A stretch of 13,550 bases of DNA. Origin: Deltaproteobacteria bacterium. Its GTDB lineage: Bacteria > Desulfobacterota > JAFDIG01. The notes below the pieces were generated by a model. The model did not search any database and was not told the origin of the DNA. It saw nothing but the letters and a program-made list of their open reading frames with translations. Both the position numbers and the translations under genes were made by a program. Positions 6,888 to 13,550 of this stretch are shown here, piece by piece (positions within the stretch are counted from its first letter, which is position 1; each line of letters starts with the position of its first letter). The stretch lies in contig JAFDIG010000028.1 in assembly GCA_019308145.1 (NCBI GenBank), positions 1 through 13,550 on the forward strand, given 5' to 3'.

Positions 6888-7721
6888 ATGAAAATAGTTT
6901 TATCTTCTGGTACTCTTTATAACTACCCTCTTATAAAGGTATCTAAGATAGCCAAAGAAGTTGGTTATGATGGTTTAGAAGTAGTAATTGGTCAAGAGTT
7001 TCATGATAGTGATGGAGTAGAACTTCTACAACAAGTAGTTGAAGTAATACCTGTTTATTCCCTTCATGCCCCTTTTTATCCAATTGATGGTTGGGGATAT
7101 CCAATTAAATCACTTTTAAGAACAGTAGTACTTGCTCATCTCTTTTCCATACCATTAGTAAATTTCCATCCACCATCCTGGGCTTATCTTGAGTTTAGTT
7201 TTAAGAGATGGTTATATAAAATAAAAGATTTCCAAAAAGAGGTAGGAAAGGGAAATGTAATGATCAGCATAGAAAATATGCCTTATATAACAAAGCATAG
7301 GATAAGATTTAATCCTCATATCTTGAAAAGTCCAGAGGATATGATAGATTTTATTAACAAAAGGAATCTATATCTAACCTTTGATTGCACACATATGGGA
7401 ACAGCTCATACAAACTTTATTGAGGATTTTTTTAAATTTTATCATACAAATCGGATTAGAAATATTCATTTTAGTGATTATGGATATGGTAGAGAACATC
7501 TGTTTCCAGGAAGAGGGGTTTTACCACTTACAAGATTTTTAAATCATCTAAAACATACTTCTTACAATTTTACATTAACCCTTGAGTTGGTACCAAGTGA
7601 ACTTCCAAAGGAAGAGCCACTTATTAAACAAACCCTTATGGATATATTGCGGTATTTGAGAAAAGAGACAGTTTATTTTGAAGAAAAGTCTATAAGGAGA
7701 GGTTTTATATCCAACCAATAA
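6888..7721 (+). CDS. Xylose-isomerase-like TIM-barrel protein (sugar phosphate isomerase/epimerase family)
   Basis: 277 residues, ATG start; the ribosome site is weak (GAGAG, 12 bases upstream). The fold is the AP-endonuclease-2 / xylose-isomerase-like TIM barrel. Strand-end metal ligands are visible: Glu31 (GLEVV), His60 (SLHAPF), His94 (NFHPP), Glu129 (SIENMP), Asp166 and His169 (TFDCTHMG), His194 and Asp197 (IHFSDYG), and Glu233 (TLELVP). The loop GREHLFPGRG (201-210) matches the family's typical G-x-H-x-x-PG-x-G. Glu129, Asp166, His194 and Glu233 would be the usual metal-binding set. The family includes sugar isomerases, epimerases, hydroxypyruvate isomerase and endonuclease IV; this one cannot be assigned a substrate. 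It is monocistronic and converges on the universal-stress-protein gene with eight bases between stop codons and no terminator seen. Confidence 0.83.
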   Translation: MKIVLSSGTLYNYPLIKVSKIAKEVGYDGLEVVIGQEFHDSDGVELLQQVVEVIPVYSLHAPFYPIDGWGYPIKSLLRTVVLAHLFSIPLVNFHPPSWAYLEFSFKRWLYKIKDFQKEVGKGNVMISIENMPYITKHRIRFNPHILKSPEDMIDFINKRNLYLTFDCTHMGTAHTNFIEDFFKFYHTNRIRNIHFSDYGYGREHLFPGRGVLPLTRFLNHLKHTSYNFTLTLELVPSELPKEEPLIKQTLMDILRYLRKETVYFEEKSIRRGFISNQ

Positions 7722-7729
7722 AATTCCTT

Positions 7730-8191
7730 TTATCCTTTAACAATATAAACAGAACATTTCGCATGATTCAATACTTTGTGAGCAGGATTGCCAATAAGAG
7801 CCCTCCGCATCAAAGACCTTTCACTACTCCCCATTACAATAACATCTACCATCTCTTCATTTGCAACCTTTAATATTGCTTCTACAGGATTTCCATCTTC
7901 TATGACTCTTGTTACGTGGAGATTTTCAGCTTTTGCCTCTTTCTCAACAACAAAAAATATATCATCAAGAAATTTTTCCCATTTTTCCTTTTCTGATTTT
8001 TTAGGTATTTCTAAATAGAAAGGTTTTTCGTTTGATAATGGTTGAGTGATAAAAAGCGAAACCAATTCACCTGGTTTAGATGGATCACTACCCCACGCAA
8101 GATCTACTGCTTCTTTTGCAGCTTTATCTGATATAGGAGTTCCATCAATAACTACTAAAACTTTTCTTTTTATCCTTAATCTATCTGTCAT
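7730..8191 (-). CDS. Universal stress protein (UspA family) with altered ATP-binding loop
   Basis: 153 residues, one Usp domain of ordinary length. It begins KRKVLVVIDGT with Asp16 at the usual nucleotide-contact position, and ends with VDVIVMGSS...CSVYIV. The family's ATP motif is G-2x-G-9x-G-(S/T). Here the line is GSSE, nine residues, then GN (121-135), so the second glycine is Glu124 and the final Ser/Thr is Asn135. Gly121 and Gly134 are kept. ATP binding may therefore be weak or lost, as in the non-ATP-binding Usp branch. An insertion-like stretch rich in Lys and Glu (about 62-88) lies between the halves. The ribosome site before the ATG is poor. It faces away from cooC across a 325-base spacer. 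Its specific role is unknown. Confidence 0.9.
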   Translation of the reverse strand: MTDRLRIKRKVLVVIDGTPISDKAAKEAVDLAWGSDPSKPGELVSLFITQPLSNEKPFYLEIPKKSEKEKWEKFLDDIFFVVEKEAKAENLHVTRVIEDGNPVEAILKVANEEMVDVIVMGSSERSLMRRALIGNPAHKVLNHAKCSVYIVKG

Positions 8192-8408
8192 GAGTACTTT
8201 TTGATCTTATAGACTATAGTTATTAAAAATATTAAAATTTATATTCCATTTGTGCAACTTAAAAAAATGTTACAATTTTAATATATAAACTATTTGCAAT
8301 AAATCAAGTTAATGTGTAAAGATCTTTAAAGAGTTTCTATAATATCTGGTTTTTAAATAAATATTATAGTATTATATAAAGCAATAATTTAATATGAAAA
8401 TAAAAAGG

Positions 8409-8437
8409 TTGAATTTAAATAAAAAAATATCTTTAAT
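8409..8437 (+). promoter_or_regulatory. Candidate upstream promoter of the cooC operon
   Basis: TTGAAT (8409-8414) and TTTAAT (8432-8437) are 17 bases apart; the -10 box matches five of six. Transcription would begin near 8444, giving a leader of about 70 bases. Such matches arise easily in AT-rich sequence, so this is tentative. Its value is that it leaves a normal leader, unlike the better-matching site at 8473. Confidence 0.3.
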
Positions 8438-8472
8438 TTTTAATAGTTATACCAGATAATCTAAAACACAAC

Positions 8473-8501
8473 TTGACATTTTAAAAATAAAGTATTAAAA
8501 T
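8473..8501 (+). promoter_or_regulatory. Strong-consensus promoter immediately before cooC
   Basis: A perfect TTGACA (8473-8478) and TAAAAT (8496-8501, five of six) are separated by 17 bases. Transcription should begin near 8508, which is inside the AAGGAG ribosome site (8504-8509) and only about nine bases before the ATG at 8517. If used, the message would be almost leaderless. Either translation starts without a full ribosome site, or this site is a chance match and the upstream one is used. Confidence 0.5.
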
Positions 8502-8516
8502 TTAAGGAGTAAAATA

Positions 8517-9299
8517 ATGAAAATAGCTATTTCTGGGAAAGGTGGGGTAGGAAAAACCACTTTAGCAGGTGCTCTTGCACGTTATTTAGCAGAAAATGGA
8601 AAAAGGATTCTCGCTATAGATGCGGATGCCGATTCTAACCTTGCTTCTGCCCTTGGTGTCCCAAAAGATAAACTTGAGGGCTTAACCCCAATAGCTGAAA
8701 TGAATAATCTTATTGAAGAGAGAACAGGGGCAAAAAAAGGCTCTTTTGGGATATTTTTTAAACTTAACCCAAAAGTAGATGACCTCCCTGAAAGATTTTC
8801 TGTAGATCATAAAGGTGTTAAGCTCCTTATTTTAGGATCAGTTCCCCAGGCAGGAGGGGGCTGTTTTTGCCCTGAAAATGTGCTCTTGAAAGGATTGATT
8901 CGCCATCTCTTCCTTCAAAGAGATGATACAGTAATTGTTGATATGGAAGCAGGGTTGGAACATTTAGGAAGGGGAAGCACAAAAGGTATGGATCTTTTTA
9001 TTGTGGTTGTAGAGCCAGGGCAAAGGAGCCTTCAGACTGCTCGTCATATAAAAAAATTGGCTTATGATCTTGGTATCCCTAAGATTTTTATTGTTGGGAA
9101 TAAGGTTGCTTCAGAGAAGGATCAAAGAATAATAACAGAGGGGCTTTCTGATATGGAGCTTTTGGGCTTTATCCCTTTTGATTCTCAAATAATGGATGCA
9201 GACAGGGATGGAGTTTCCCCTTATGATATAAATTCTTCTTTAAAAGAAGCAATTAAAGAAATTGCTAACAATATGGAGAAAAAGATCCCAAGTTTTTAA
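8517..9299 (+). CDS. cooC: CooC/AcsF-type ATPase, carbon monoxide dehydrogenase nickel-insertion factor
   Basis: 260 residues. The ATG follows AAGGAG by seven bases. The protein is a MinD/ParA-like P-loop ATPase: deviant Walker A GKGGVGKTT (7-15), switch region DADADSNLA (35-43), Walker-B-like IVDMEAGLEHLGRG (140-153) and an IVGNK guanine/adenine-site segment. The diagnostic part is GGGCFCPEN (113-121): Cys116 and Cys118 form the CxC motif which, in characterised CooC, binds nickel at the dimer interface. Family knowledge: CooC uses ATP to load nickel into the C-cluster of anaerobic CO dehydrogenase, including that of acetyl-CoA synthase complexes. This implies the cell makes such an enzyme, but no cooS or acs gene is in the window. 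It heads a tight block with plsC, rnj and ftsK, so it may be driven as a housekeeping gene. Confidence 0.92.
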   Translation: MKIAISGKGGVGKTTLAGALARYLAENGKRILAIDADADSNLASALGVPKDKLEGLTPIAEMNNLIEERTGAKKGSFGIFFKLNPKVDDLPERFSVDHKGVKLLILGSVPQAGGGCFCPENVLLKGLIRHLFLQRDDTVIVDMEAGLEHLGRGSTKGMDLFIVVVEPGQRSLQTARHIKKLAYDLGIPKIFIVGNKVASEKDQRIITEGLSDMELLGFIPFDSQIMDADRDGVSPYDINSSLKEAIKEIANNMEKKIPSF

Positions 9300-10028
9300 G
9301 TGAAAGTTATGATAAACAGTTTTATTTTTTGGTTGGTGCTCTTTGTTAGCACCTTAGTATTATCTATTTTAGCTATGGTAGTGGCAATATTTGATCCAGA
9401 GGGCAATAAGTGTCATATTATTGCTCGCTTATGGGCAAAAAGCATCATGGTTGCAAGCAGGGTTAAAACAAAGATTATAGGTATAGAAAACCTTAAATCG
9501 TCGTCTCCAGTAATATTAATGTCAAATCATCAGGGGTATTTTGATATCTTTGCATATCTTGCTTATTTACCTATCCAGTTTAGATGGCTTGCAAAAGAGA
9601 GCCTGTTTAAGATACCATTTTTGGGCTGGGGGATGCGAAGAGCTGGTTATATCAGTATAGATAGAAGTAGCCTGAAGAAAGGATATAGAAGTTTAAATGA
9701 GGCAGCAGAAAAGATAAAGTCTGGCAAAAACGTTCTTATCTTTCCTGAAGGGACAAGAAGTAAAGATGGAAAACTCTTGCCTTTTAAGGTAGGAGGTTTT
9801 ACCCTTGCGATCAAGGCTAAAGTAAATATAATTCCAATGGCAATAACAGGATCTTACAAGATCATGCCAAAAAATAGATTTACTGTAAAACCAGGGAAAA
9901 TCATAATAAGAATTGGAGAACCTATAGATATCTCAGAAATATCAATAAAAGAAAAAGAGACTCTTATGAATAAGGTAAGAGAAAAAATTGAGGGACTACT
10001 TAAAAAAAATGAAGAAGATAAATTTTGA
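9300..10028 (+). CDS. plsC: 1-acyl-sn-glycerol-3-phosphate acyltransferase (PlsC family)
   Basis: 242 residues. The GTG start directly follows the cooC stop codon; an in-frame ATG at 9309 is an equally likely start, as neither has a good ribosome site and translation is probably coupled to cooC. An N-terminal membrane segment (about 7-30) would hold it to the inner membrane. The acyltransferase motifs are present: NHQGYFD with His77 and Asp82 (the H-x4-D catalytic pair), FRWLAKESLF (94-103), FPEGTRS (148-154) and a hydrophobic IIPMAITGS block. Family knowledge: PlsC acylates lysophosphatidate to phosphatidate in phospholipid synthesis. Other lyso-lipid acyltransferases share these motifs, so the exact substrate is an inference. 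The 3' end overlaps rnj by 20 bases. Confidence 0.92.
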   Translation: MKVMINSFIFWLVLFVSTLVLSILAMVVAIFDPEGNKCHIIARLWAKSIMVASRVKTKIIGIENLKSSSPVILMSNHQGYFDIFAYLAYLPIQFRWLAKESLFKIPFLGWGMRRAGYISIDRSSLKKGYRSLNEAAEKIKSGKNVLIFPEGTRSKDGKLLPFKVGGFTLAIKAKVNIIPMAITGSYKIMPKNRFTVKPGKIIIRIGEPIDISEISIKEKETLMNKVREKIEGLLKKNEEDKF

Positions 10029-11679
10029 TGAATTAAGAATTATTCCGCTTGGTGGATTAGGAGAGATTGGCCTAAATATGATGGTAGTGGAATATGGTGC
10101 GGATATGATAGTGATTGATGCAGGCCTAATGTTCCCAGAGGACTACATGTTAGGTGTAGACATAGTCATTCCTGATATTAGTTATTTGAGAAGAAATTCT
10201 GATCGGCTTCGTGCTATTATTTTAACACATGGGCATGAGGATCATATAGGTGCTCTACCATTTATTTTAAAGGAGCTAAATCTCCCAATTTATGGTACAG
10301 CACTTACATTAGAGCTTGTGAGGGATAAATTAAAAGAACACCATCTTGAAGATAAGGTGCAATTAAGGAGGATTTCAGCAAGGGAGAGACTCAAGATTGG
10401 GAGTATAGAGATTGAATTTATACAGGTAAGTCATAGCATATTAGATGGAGTTGGGCTTGCTATATCTACTCCAATTGGAAACATTATACATACTGGAGAC
10501 TTTAAGATGGATCTCAGCTCCATTGATATAGATGGAACTGATTTTAATAAATTTGCTGAATATAGTGAGAAAAGTGTTTTAGCTCTTCTTTCTGATTCAA
10601 CAAATGCAGAAAAAGAAGGATATACACTTTCTGAACATGAAATCGGGAAAACCCTTGAGGATATCTTTAGTCAAAGTGAGGGTAGAGTTATTGTGGCTAT
10701 GTTTGCTTCAAATATCTATAGGATGCAGCAAGTGGTAAATATTGCTCATAATTTTGGGAGAAAGATACTTTTGATAGGCCGTAGCATGGTTGCAAATGCA
10801 AGGATAGCTAAAAAGCTTGGTTATCTGAAAATACCAAAGGGTATGCTGATAGATGTCAAGGATATAACCAAATATGATTCAAAAGAGATCGCTATGATTA
10901 CTACTGGAAGTCAGGGGGAGCCTTTAAGTGCCTTAACCCTTATGGCTACAAATAGTCATAAACAGATAAAAATTGAAAAAGGTGATACTGTAATTCTTTC
11001 ATCACGTTTTATTCCTGGCAACGAGAGAGCTATAACAAATATTATAAATCATTTATATCGTAGAGGAGCAGATGTCATATATGAAAAGATATCAGATATA
11101 CATACATCAGGACATGCTTATCAGGAAGAGTTAAAGCTGATGATAAAGATTGTTCGCCCATTATATTTTATACCTATTCATGGAGAATATCGTCATCTTT
11201 ATCGCCATATCAAAATAGCTCAATCAGTTGGGATTCCAAAAGGGAACACAATTCTTGCTGAAGATGGTGATGTAATAATATTTGATCAGTATGGAGCAAG
11301 GATTGAAGGAAAAGTGGAAGTTGGAAAGATATTTGTAGATGGTAAAGGAGTTGGGGATGTTGGGGAGATGGTATTAAGGGATAGAAAACATCTCTCTGAA
11401 GATGGAATAGTTATCTCTTTTATGGTTTTAAACGAAAAGACAGGTGATATTGAGTATGGCCCAGATATTATAACAAAAGGTTTTGTTTTTGAGGAGCGGT
11501 ATCCTGAGCTGATTGAAGGTGCAAAAAAAGTAGCTATTGAAACGTTTATACAGGCAAATCCAGAGACTAAAACAGATACTTTGGAGATTAATGAGGAGAT
11601 AAGGAGAGCCTTGCGCAGATATTTTAATAAGATTGTTAAAAGAAAACCGGTTACGATTCCAATTATAGTAACTATGTGA
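10009..11679 (+). CDS. rnj: Ribonuclease J (metallo-beta-lactamase / beta-CASP family)
   Basis: 556 residues, the normal family length. I chose ATG 10009, which has GAGGG about 14 bases upstream and gives the expected N-terminus just before the IIPLGGLGEIG motif (11-21); the TTG at 9988 in the same frame lies further inside plsC. Visible features are the metal site HGHEDH (74-79) with His142 and Asp164 (HTGDFK), DSTNAE (196-201), the beta-CASP segment with TTGSQGEP (298-305), HTSGHA (365-370) and PIHGEYRHL (389-397). The C-terminal dimerisation and tail region is complete. Family knowledge: RNase J has 5'-to-3' exonuclease and endonuclease activity in mRNA decay and rRNA maturation. A six-base gap separates it from ftsK. 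The rnj-ftsK order recurs, as I recall, in deltaproteobacterial-type genomes. Confidence 0.95.
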   Translation: MKKINFDELRIIPLGGLGEIGLNMMVVEYGADMIVIDAGLMFPEDYMLGVDIVIPDISYLRRNSDRLRAIILTHGHEDHIGALPFILKELNLPIYGTALTLELVRDKLKEHHLEDKVQLRRISARERLKIGSIEIEFIQVSHSILDGVGLAISTPIGNIIHTGDFKMDLSSIDIDGTDFNKFAEYSEKSVLALLSDSTNAEKEGYTLSEHEIGKTLEDIFSQSEGRVIVAMFASNIYRMQQVVNIAHNFGRKILLIGRSMVANARIAKKLGYLKIPKGMLIDVKDITKYDSKEIAMITTGSQGEPLSALTLMATNSHKQIKIEKGDTVILSSRFIPGNERAITNIINHLYRRGADVIYEKISDIHTSGHAYQEELKLMIKIVRPLYFIPIHGEYRHLYRHIKIAQSVGIPKGNTILAEDGDVIIFDQYGARIEGKVEVGKIFVDGKGVGDVGEMVLRDRKHLSEDGIVISFMVLNEKTGDIEYGPDIITKGFVFEERYPELIEGAKKVAIETFIQANPETKTDTLEINEEIRRALRRYFNKIVKRKPVTIPIIVTM

Positions 11680-11685
11680 GAAATT

Positions 11686-13550
11686 ATGTTAACTAAAACA
11701 AATTTTAAAAACGAGATCCTTGCGATATTCTCAATTGGGATTGCTCTTTTTTTTCTTCTTTCTATTGTTTCTTATTCTCCTCATGATCCATCTTGGGGTA
11801 GCGCAAAATATCCTGCTAATAATGTAAATAATTTTTTAGGGATTATCGGTGCCTGGACTGCCGATATAACATTAGGCTTTTTAGGGGTATCATCAATCAT
11901 TATACCAATCTTTTTTTTCTTTCTTGCTTTAGAACTTCTATGGGGAGAAAGATTTTTAAATATATTTTTAAGACTTCCCGCATGGATTTTCCTTGCTTTA
12001 TCTTTTTCAATAATATTAGAACTTCTTCTTGGGAAGATATTTTTAAAAAAGATGTCTATTCATGCTGGTGGTGCAATTGGATATTTTTTTGTTCAAACAT
12101 CCATTTTTTATCTTAAAAAAAATGGTCTTATATTTGTTGCTTTCTTGATCTTTCTTTTATCCTTTATGATAATAACCCATCTTTCTATTTTAGAGTTATC
12201 CTCATCTGTTTTTCATTATATAAGTGATAGAGTAAAAACAAGAAATAGCAATGTTAAAGAAAAAAATGGTTTGAGAGTAAAGCCTATTATTGTTGAAAAG
12301 AAGAAAGAAAAAAAGCAGAAAGAGACTGAGATATCGGTTTTACCGCCTTTAGAAGAAGAAAATGTGCATGATGAACTTCCCCCTATTGATCTCCTTGATC
12401 AACCAAAAGGCTCTAAAACTTATACGAATAGAGAAAGAATTTCTATAAACAAGGATCTTTTAGAGGAAAAGTTAAAAGATTACGGGATCGATGGCAAGGT
12501 GGTAAATGTTGTACCTGGTCCTGTAATTACCATGTATGAATTTGAACCAGCACCGGGAATAAAAGTAAGCAAGATTGCTAATTTAAGTGATGATTTAGCA
12601 ATGGCTTTGTCAGCATTTTCTGTTAGGATAGAGGCTCCTATTCCTGGCAAAGGGGTTGTTGGCTTGGAAGTGCCTAATCAAGAAAGGGAGATGGTATTTA
12701 TCCGTGAAATATTAGAAAGCAATGAGTATAAGCGGGCTTCTTCCCATTTAACTATTGCATTGGGTAAAAATAGTGTTGGCAAACCATTTTTAATCAATCT
12801 AAAAAAGATGCCACACCTTTTAATAGCAGGTGCAACTGGTTCAGGAAAAAGTGTGGCAATGAATAGTATGATTTTAAGCATACTTTTTAGGGCTACTTTT
12901 AATGATGTTCGTTTTATTCTTATTGATCCAAAGATGCTTGAGTTCTCCGTATACAACGATATTCCTCATCTTTTGTTTCCTGTAATAACAGATCCTAAAA
13001 AAGCAACAAATGCTCTTATTTGGGCTGTAAGAGAGATGGAGAGGCGTTATAATTTAATGGCTGACCAGGGAACGAGAAATATTACATCATACAATTTAGC
13101 AGTTAAAGGGAGCTTACTTGCACCACTCCCATACATTGTAATAATTATTGATGAATTATCTGATCTCATGCTTACAGCATCTAAGGATGTGGAATTAGCA
13201 TTAACAAGATTAGCACAAATGGCAAGGGCAGCTGGAATACATCTTATCATTGCAACACAGCGCCCAAGTGTAGATGTTCTAACCGGGGTGATTAAAGCAA
13301 ACTTTCCAGCAAGGATATCATTTAGGGTCTCATCTAAGGTTGATTCTCGGACTATCCTCGACTCTATTGGAGCTGAAAATTTATTAGGATATGGGGATAT
13401 GCTTTTCCTTGCTCCAGGAAGCCCTAAATTAATCAGAATTCATGCACCTTTTGTTTCTGAATCAGAGATCTTAAGAGTTGTTGATTTTCTTAAGCAACAG
13501 GGAGAGCCTAACTATATTGAAGATATTCCAACCACTACACCTTCAAACAA
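11686..13550 (+). CDS. ftsK: DNA translocase FtsK, 3' end outside window
   Basis: 621 codons are open from the ATG at 11686 to the window edge with no stop. The N-terminus has about four membrane segments (near 11-28, 65-86, 97-115 and 145-165) and the family signature SYSPHDPSW (29-37). A short charged linker (about 175-265) is rich in Lys, Glu and Pro. The motor is complete in its core: Walker A GATGSGKS (382-389), DPKMLEFSVYNDIPHL, Walker B IIIDELSDL (486-494), ATQRPSVDVLTG and GYGDMLFL. Family knowledge: FtsK is a septum-anchored hexameric DNA pump that clears and aligns chromosome ends at division and activates XerCD. The C-terminal gamma winged helix that reads KOPS/SRS sites lies past the end. 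The linker is much shorter than in E. coli FtsK and resembles SpoIIIE/SftA-length proteins. Confidence 0.95.
   Translation, partial: MLTKTNFKNEILAIFSIGIALFFLLSIVSYSPHDPSWGSAKYPANNVNNFLGIIGAWTADITLGFLGVSSIIIPIFFFFLALELLWGERFLNIFLRLPAWIFLALSFSIILELLLGKIFLKKMSIHAGGAIGYFFVQTSIFYLKKNGLIFVAFLIFLLSFMIITHLSILELSSSVFHYISDRVKTRNSNVKEKNGLRVKPIIVEKKKEKKQKETEISVLPPLEEENVHDELPPIDLLDQPKGSKTYTNRERISINKDLLEEKLKDYGIDGKVVNVVPGPVITMYEFEPAPGIKVSKIANLSDDLAMALSAFSVRIEAPIPGKGVVGLEVPNQEREMVFIREILESNEYKRASSHLTIALGKNSVGKPFLINLKKMPHLLIAGATGSGKSVAMNSMILSILFRATFNDVRFILIDPKMLEFSVYNDIPHLLFPVITDPKKATNALIWAVREMERRYNLMADQGTRNITSYNLAVKGSLLAPLPYIVIIIDELSDLMLTASKDVELALTRLAQMARAAGIHLIIATQRPSVDVLTGVIKANFPARISFRVSSKVDSRTILDSIGAENLLGYGDMLFLAPGSPKLIRIHAPFVSESEILRVVDFLKQQGEPNYIEDIPTTTPSN

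Larger units (their letters stand above)
8192..8516. other. 325-base AT-rich divergent spacer before cooC
   Basis: The spacer lies between the - strand usp gene and + strand cooC. It has no open frame of useful length and no RNA gene. It contains the two candidate cooC promoters listed separately. TATCTGGT at 8343-8350 is matched by its complement ACCAGATA at 8451-8458, about 100 bases away. For usp, a TTGATT/TATATT pair near 8260-8295 on the minus strand is possible but weak. Confidence 0.6.

Noticed and set aside
8343..8458. TATCTGGT and ACCAGATA as terminal inverted repeats of a small mobile element
   Set aside because: Eight bases only, no target-site duplication seen, and the enclosed 100 bases hold nothing element-like.
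9988..10008. TTG 9988 as the RNase J start
   Set aside because: It would lengthen the overlap with plsC, and the GAGGG that could serve ATG 10009 lies at this very place.
12678..13250. Minus-strand open frames inside the ftsK region
   Set aside because: They lie opposite a clear FtsK motor domain with all its motifs and show no family resemblance of their own.

Overview
This is an AT-rich window (about one third G+C by eye) with heavy use of AGA/AGG for Arg and ATA for Ile. It looks like chromosome of an anaerobic, Gram-negative-type bacterium. The evidence is a hybrid-cluster protein, a CooC-type ATPase for nickel-dependent CO dehydrogenase, an O-antigen ligase/polymerase-like membrane protein, and the RNase J - FtsK gene pair. 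A sulfate-reducer-like lineage (Desulfobacterota, Nitrospirota or similar) fits, and the codon use hints at a thermophile. Both are inferences; no rRNA or other marker settles them.

Left part, 1-2401, + strand: the 3' half of hcp (hybrid-cluster protein, NO/hydroxylamine stress), then an HD-domain protein with an eight-cysteine N-terminus, then a multi-cysteine ferredoxin-like protein. A consensus-like promoter overlaps a 42-base dyad between hcp and the HD gene, so the last two genes may be transcribed with hcp or on their own. This is the least conventional part of the window.

Middle part, 2525-8191: a purH-type gene holding only the AICAR transformylase domain (its own promoter and strong ribosome site) runs tail-to-tail into a Wzy/WaaL-like membrane gene, with the stop codons overlapping. 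Upstream of the latter on the same (-) strand is an XdhC/CoxI-family gene. A 405-base AT-rich spacer with an imperfect inverted repeat separates xdhC from a divergent TIM-barrel (sugar-phosphate isomerase/epimerase-like) gene. That gene converges on a universal-stress-protein gene with an altered nucleotide-binding loop.

Right part, 8409-13550, + strand: after a 325-base AT-rich spacer with two candidate promoters comes a tight block cooC - plsC - rnj - ftsK. The gaps are 0 bases, a 20-base overlap and 6 bases, so it looks like one transcription unit. ftsK runs off the window with its motor domain complete and its C-terminal DNA-reading domain missing.

No tRNA, rRNA, CRISPR array, insertion sequence or phage gene was seen. 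Most of the window is ordinary housekeeping sequence. The points worth a second look are the hcp/HD/ferredoxin cluster, the single-domain PurH, two maturation factors (XdhC, CooC) with no client enzyme in view, and several regulatory-looking dyads.
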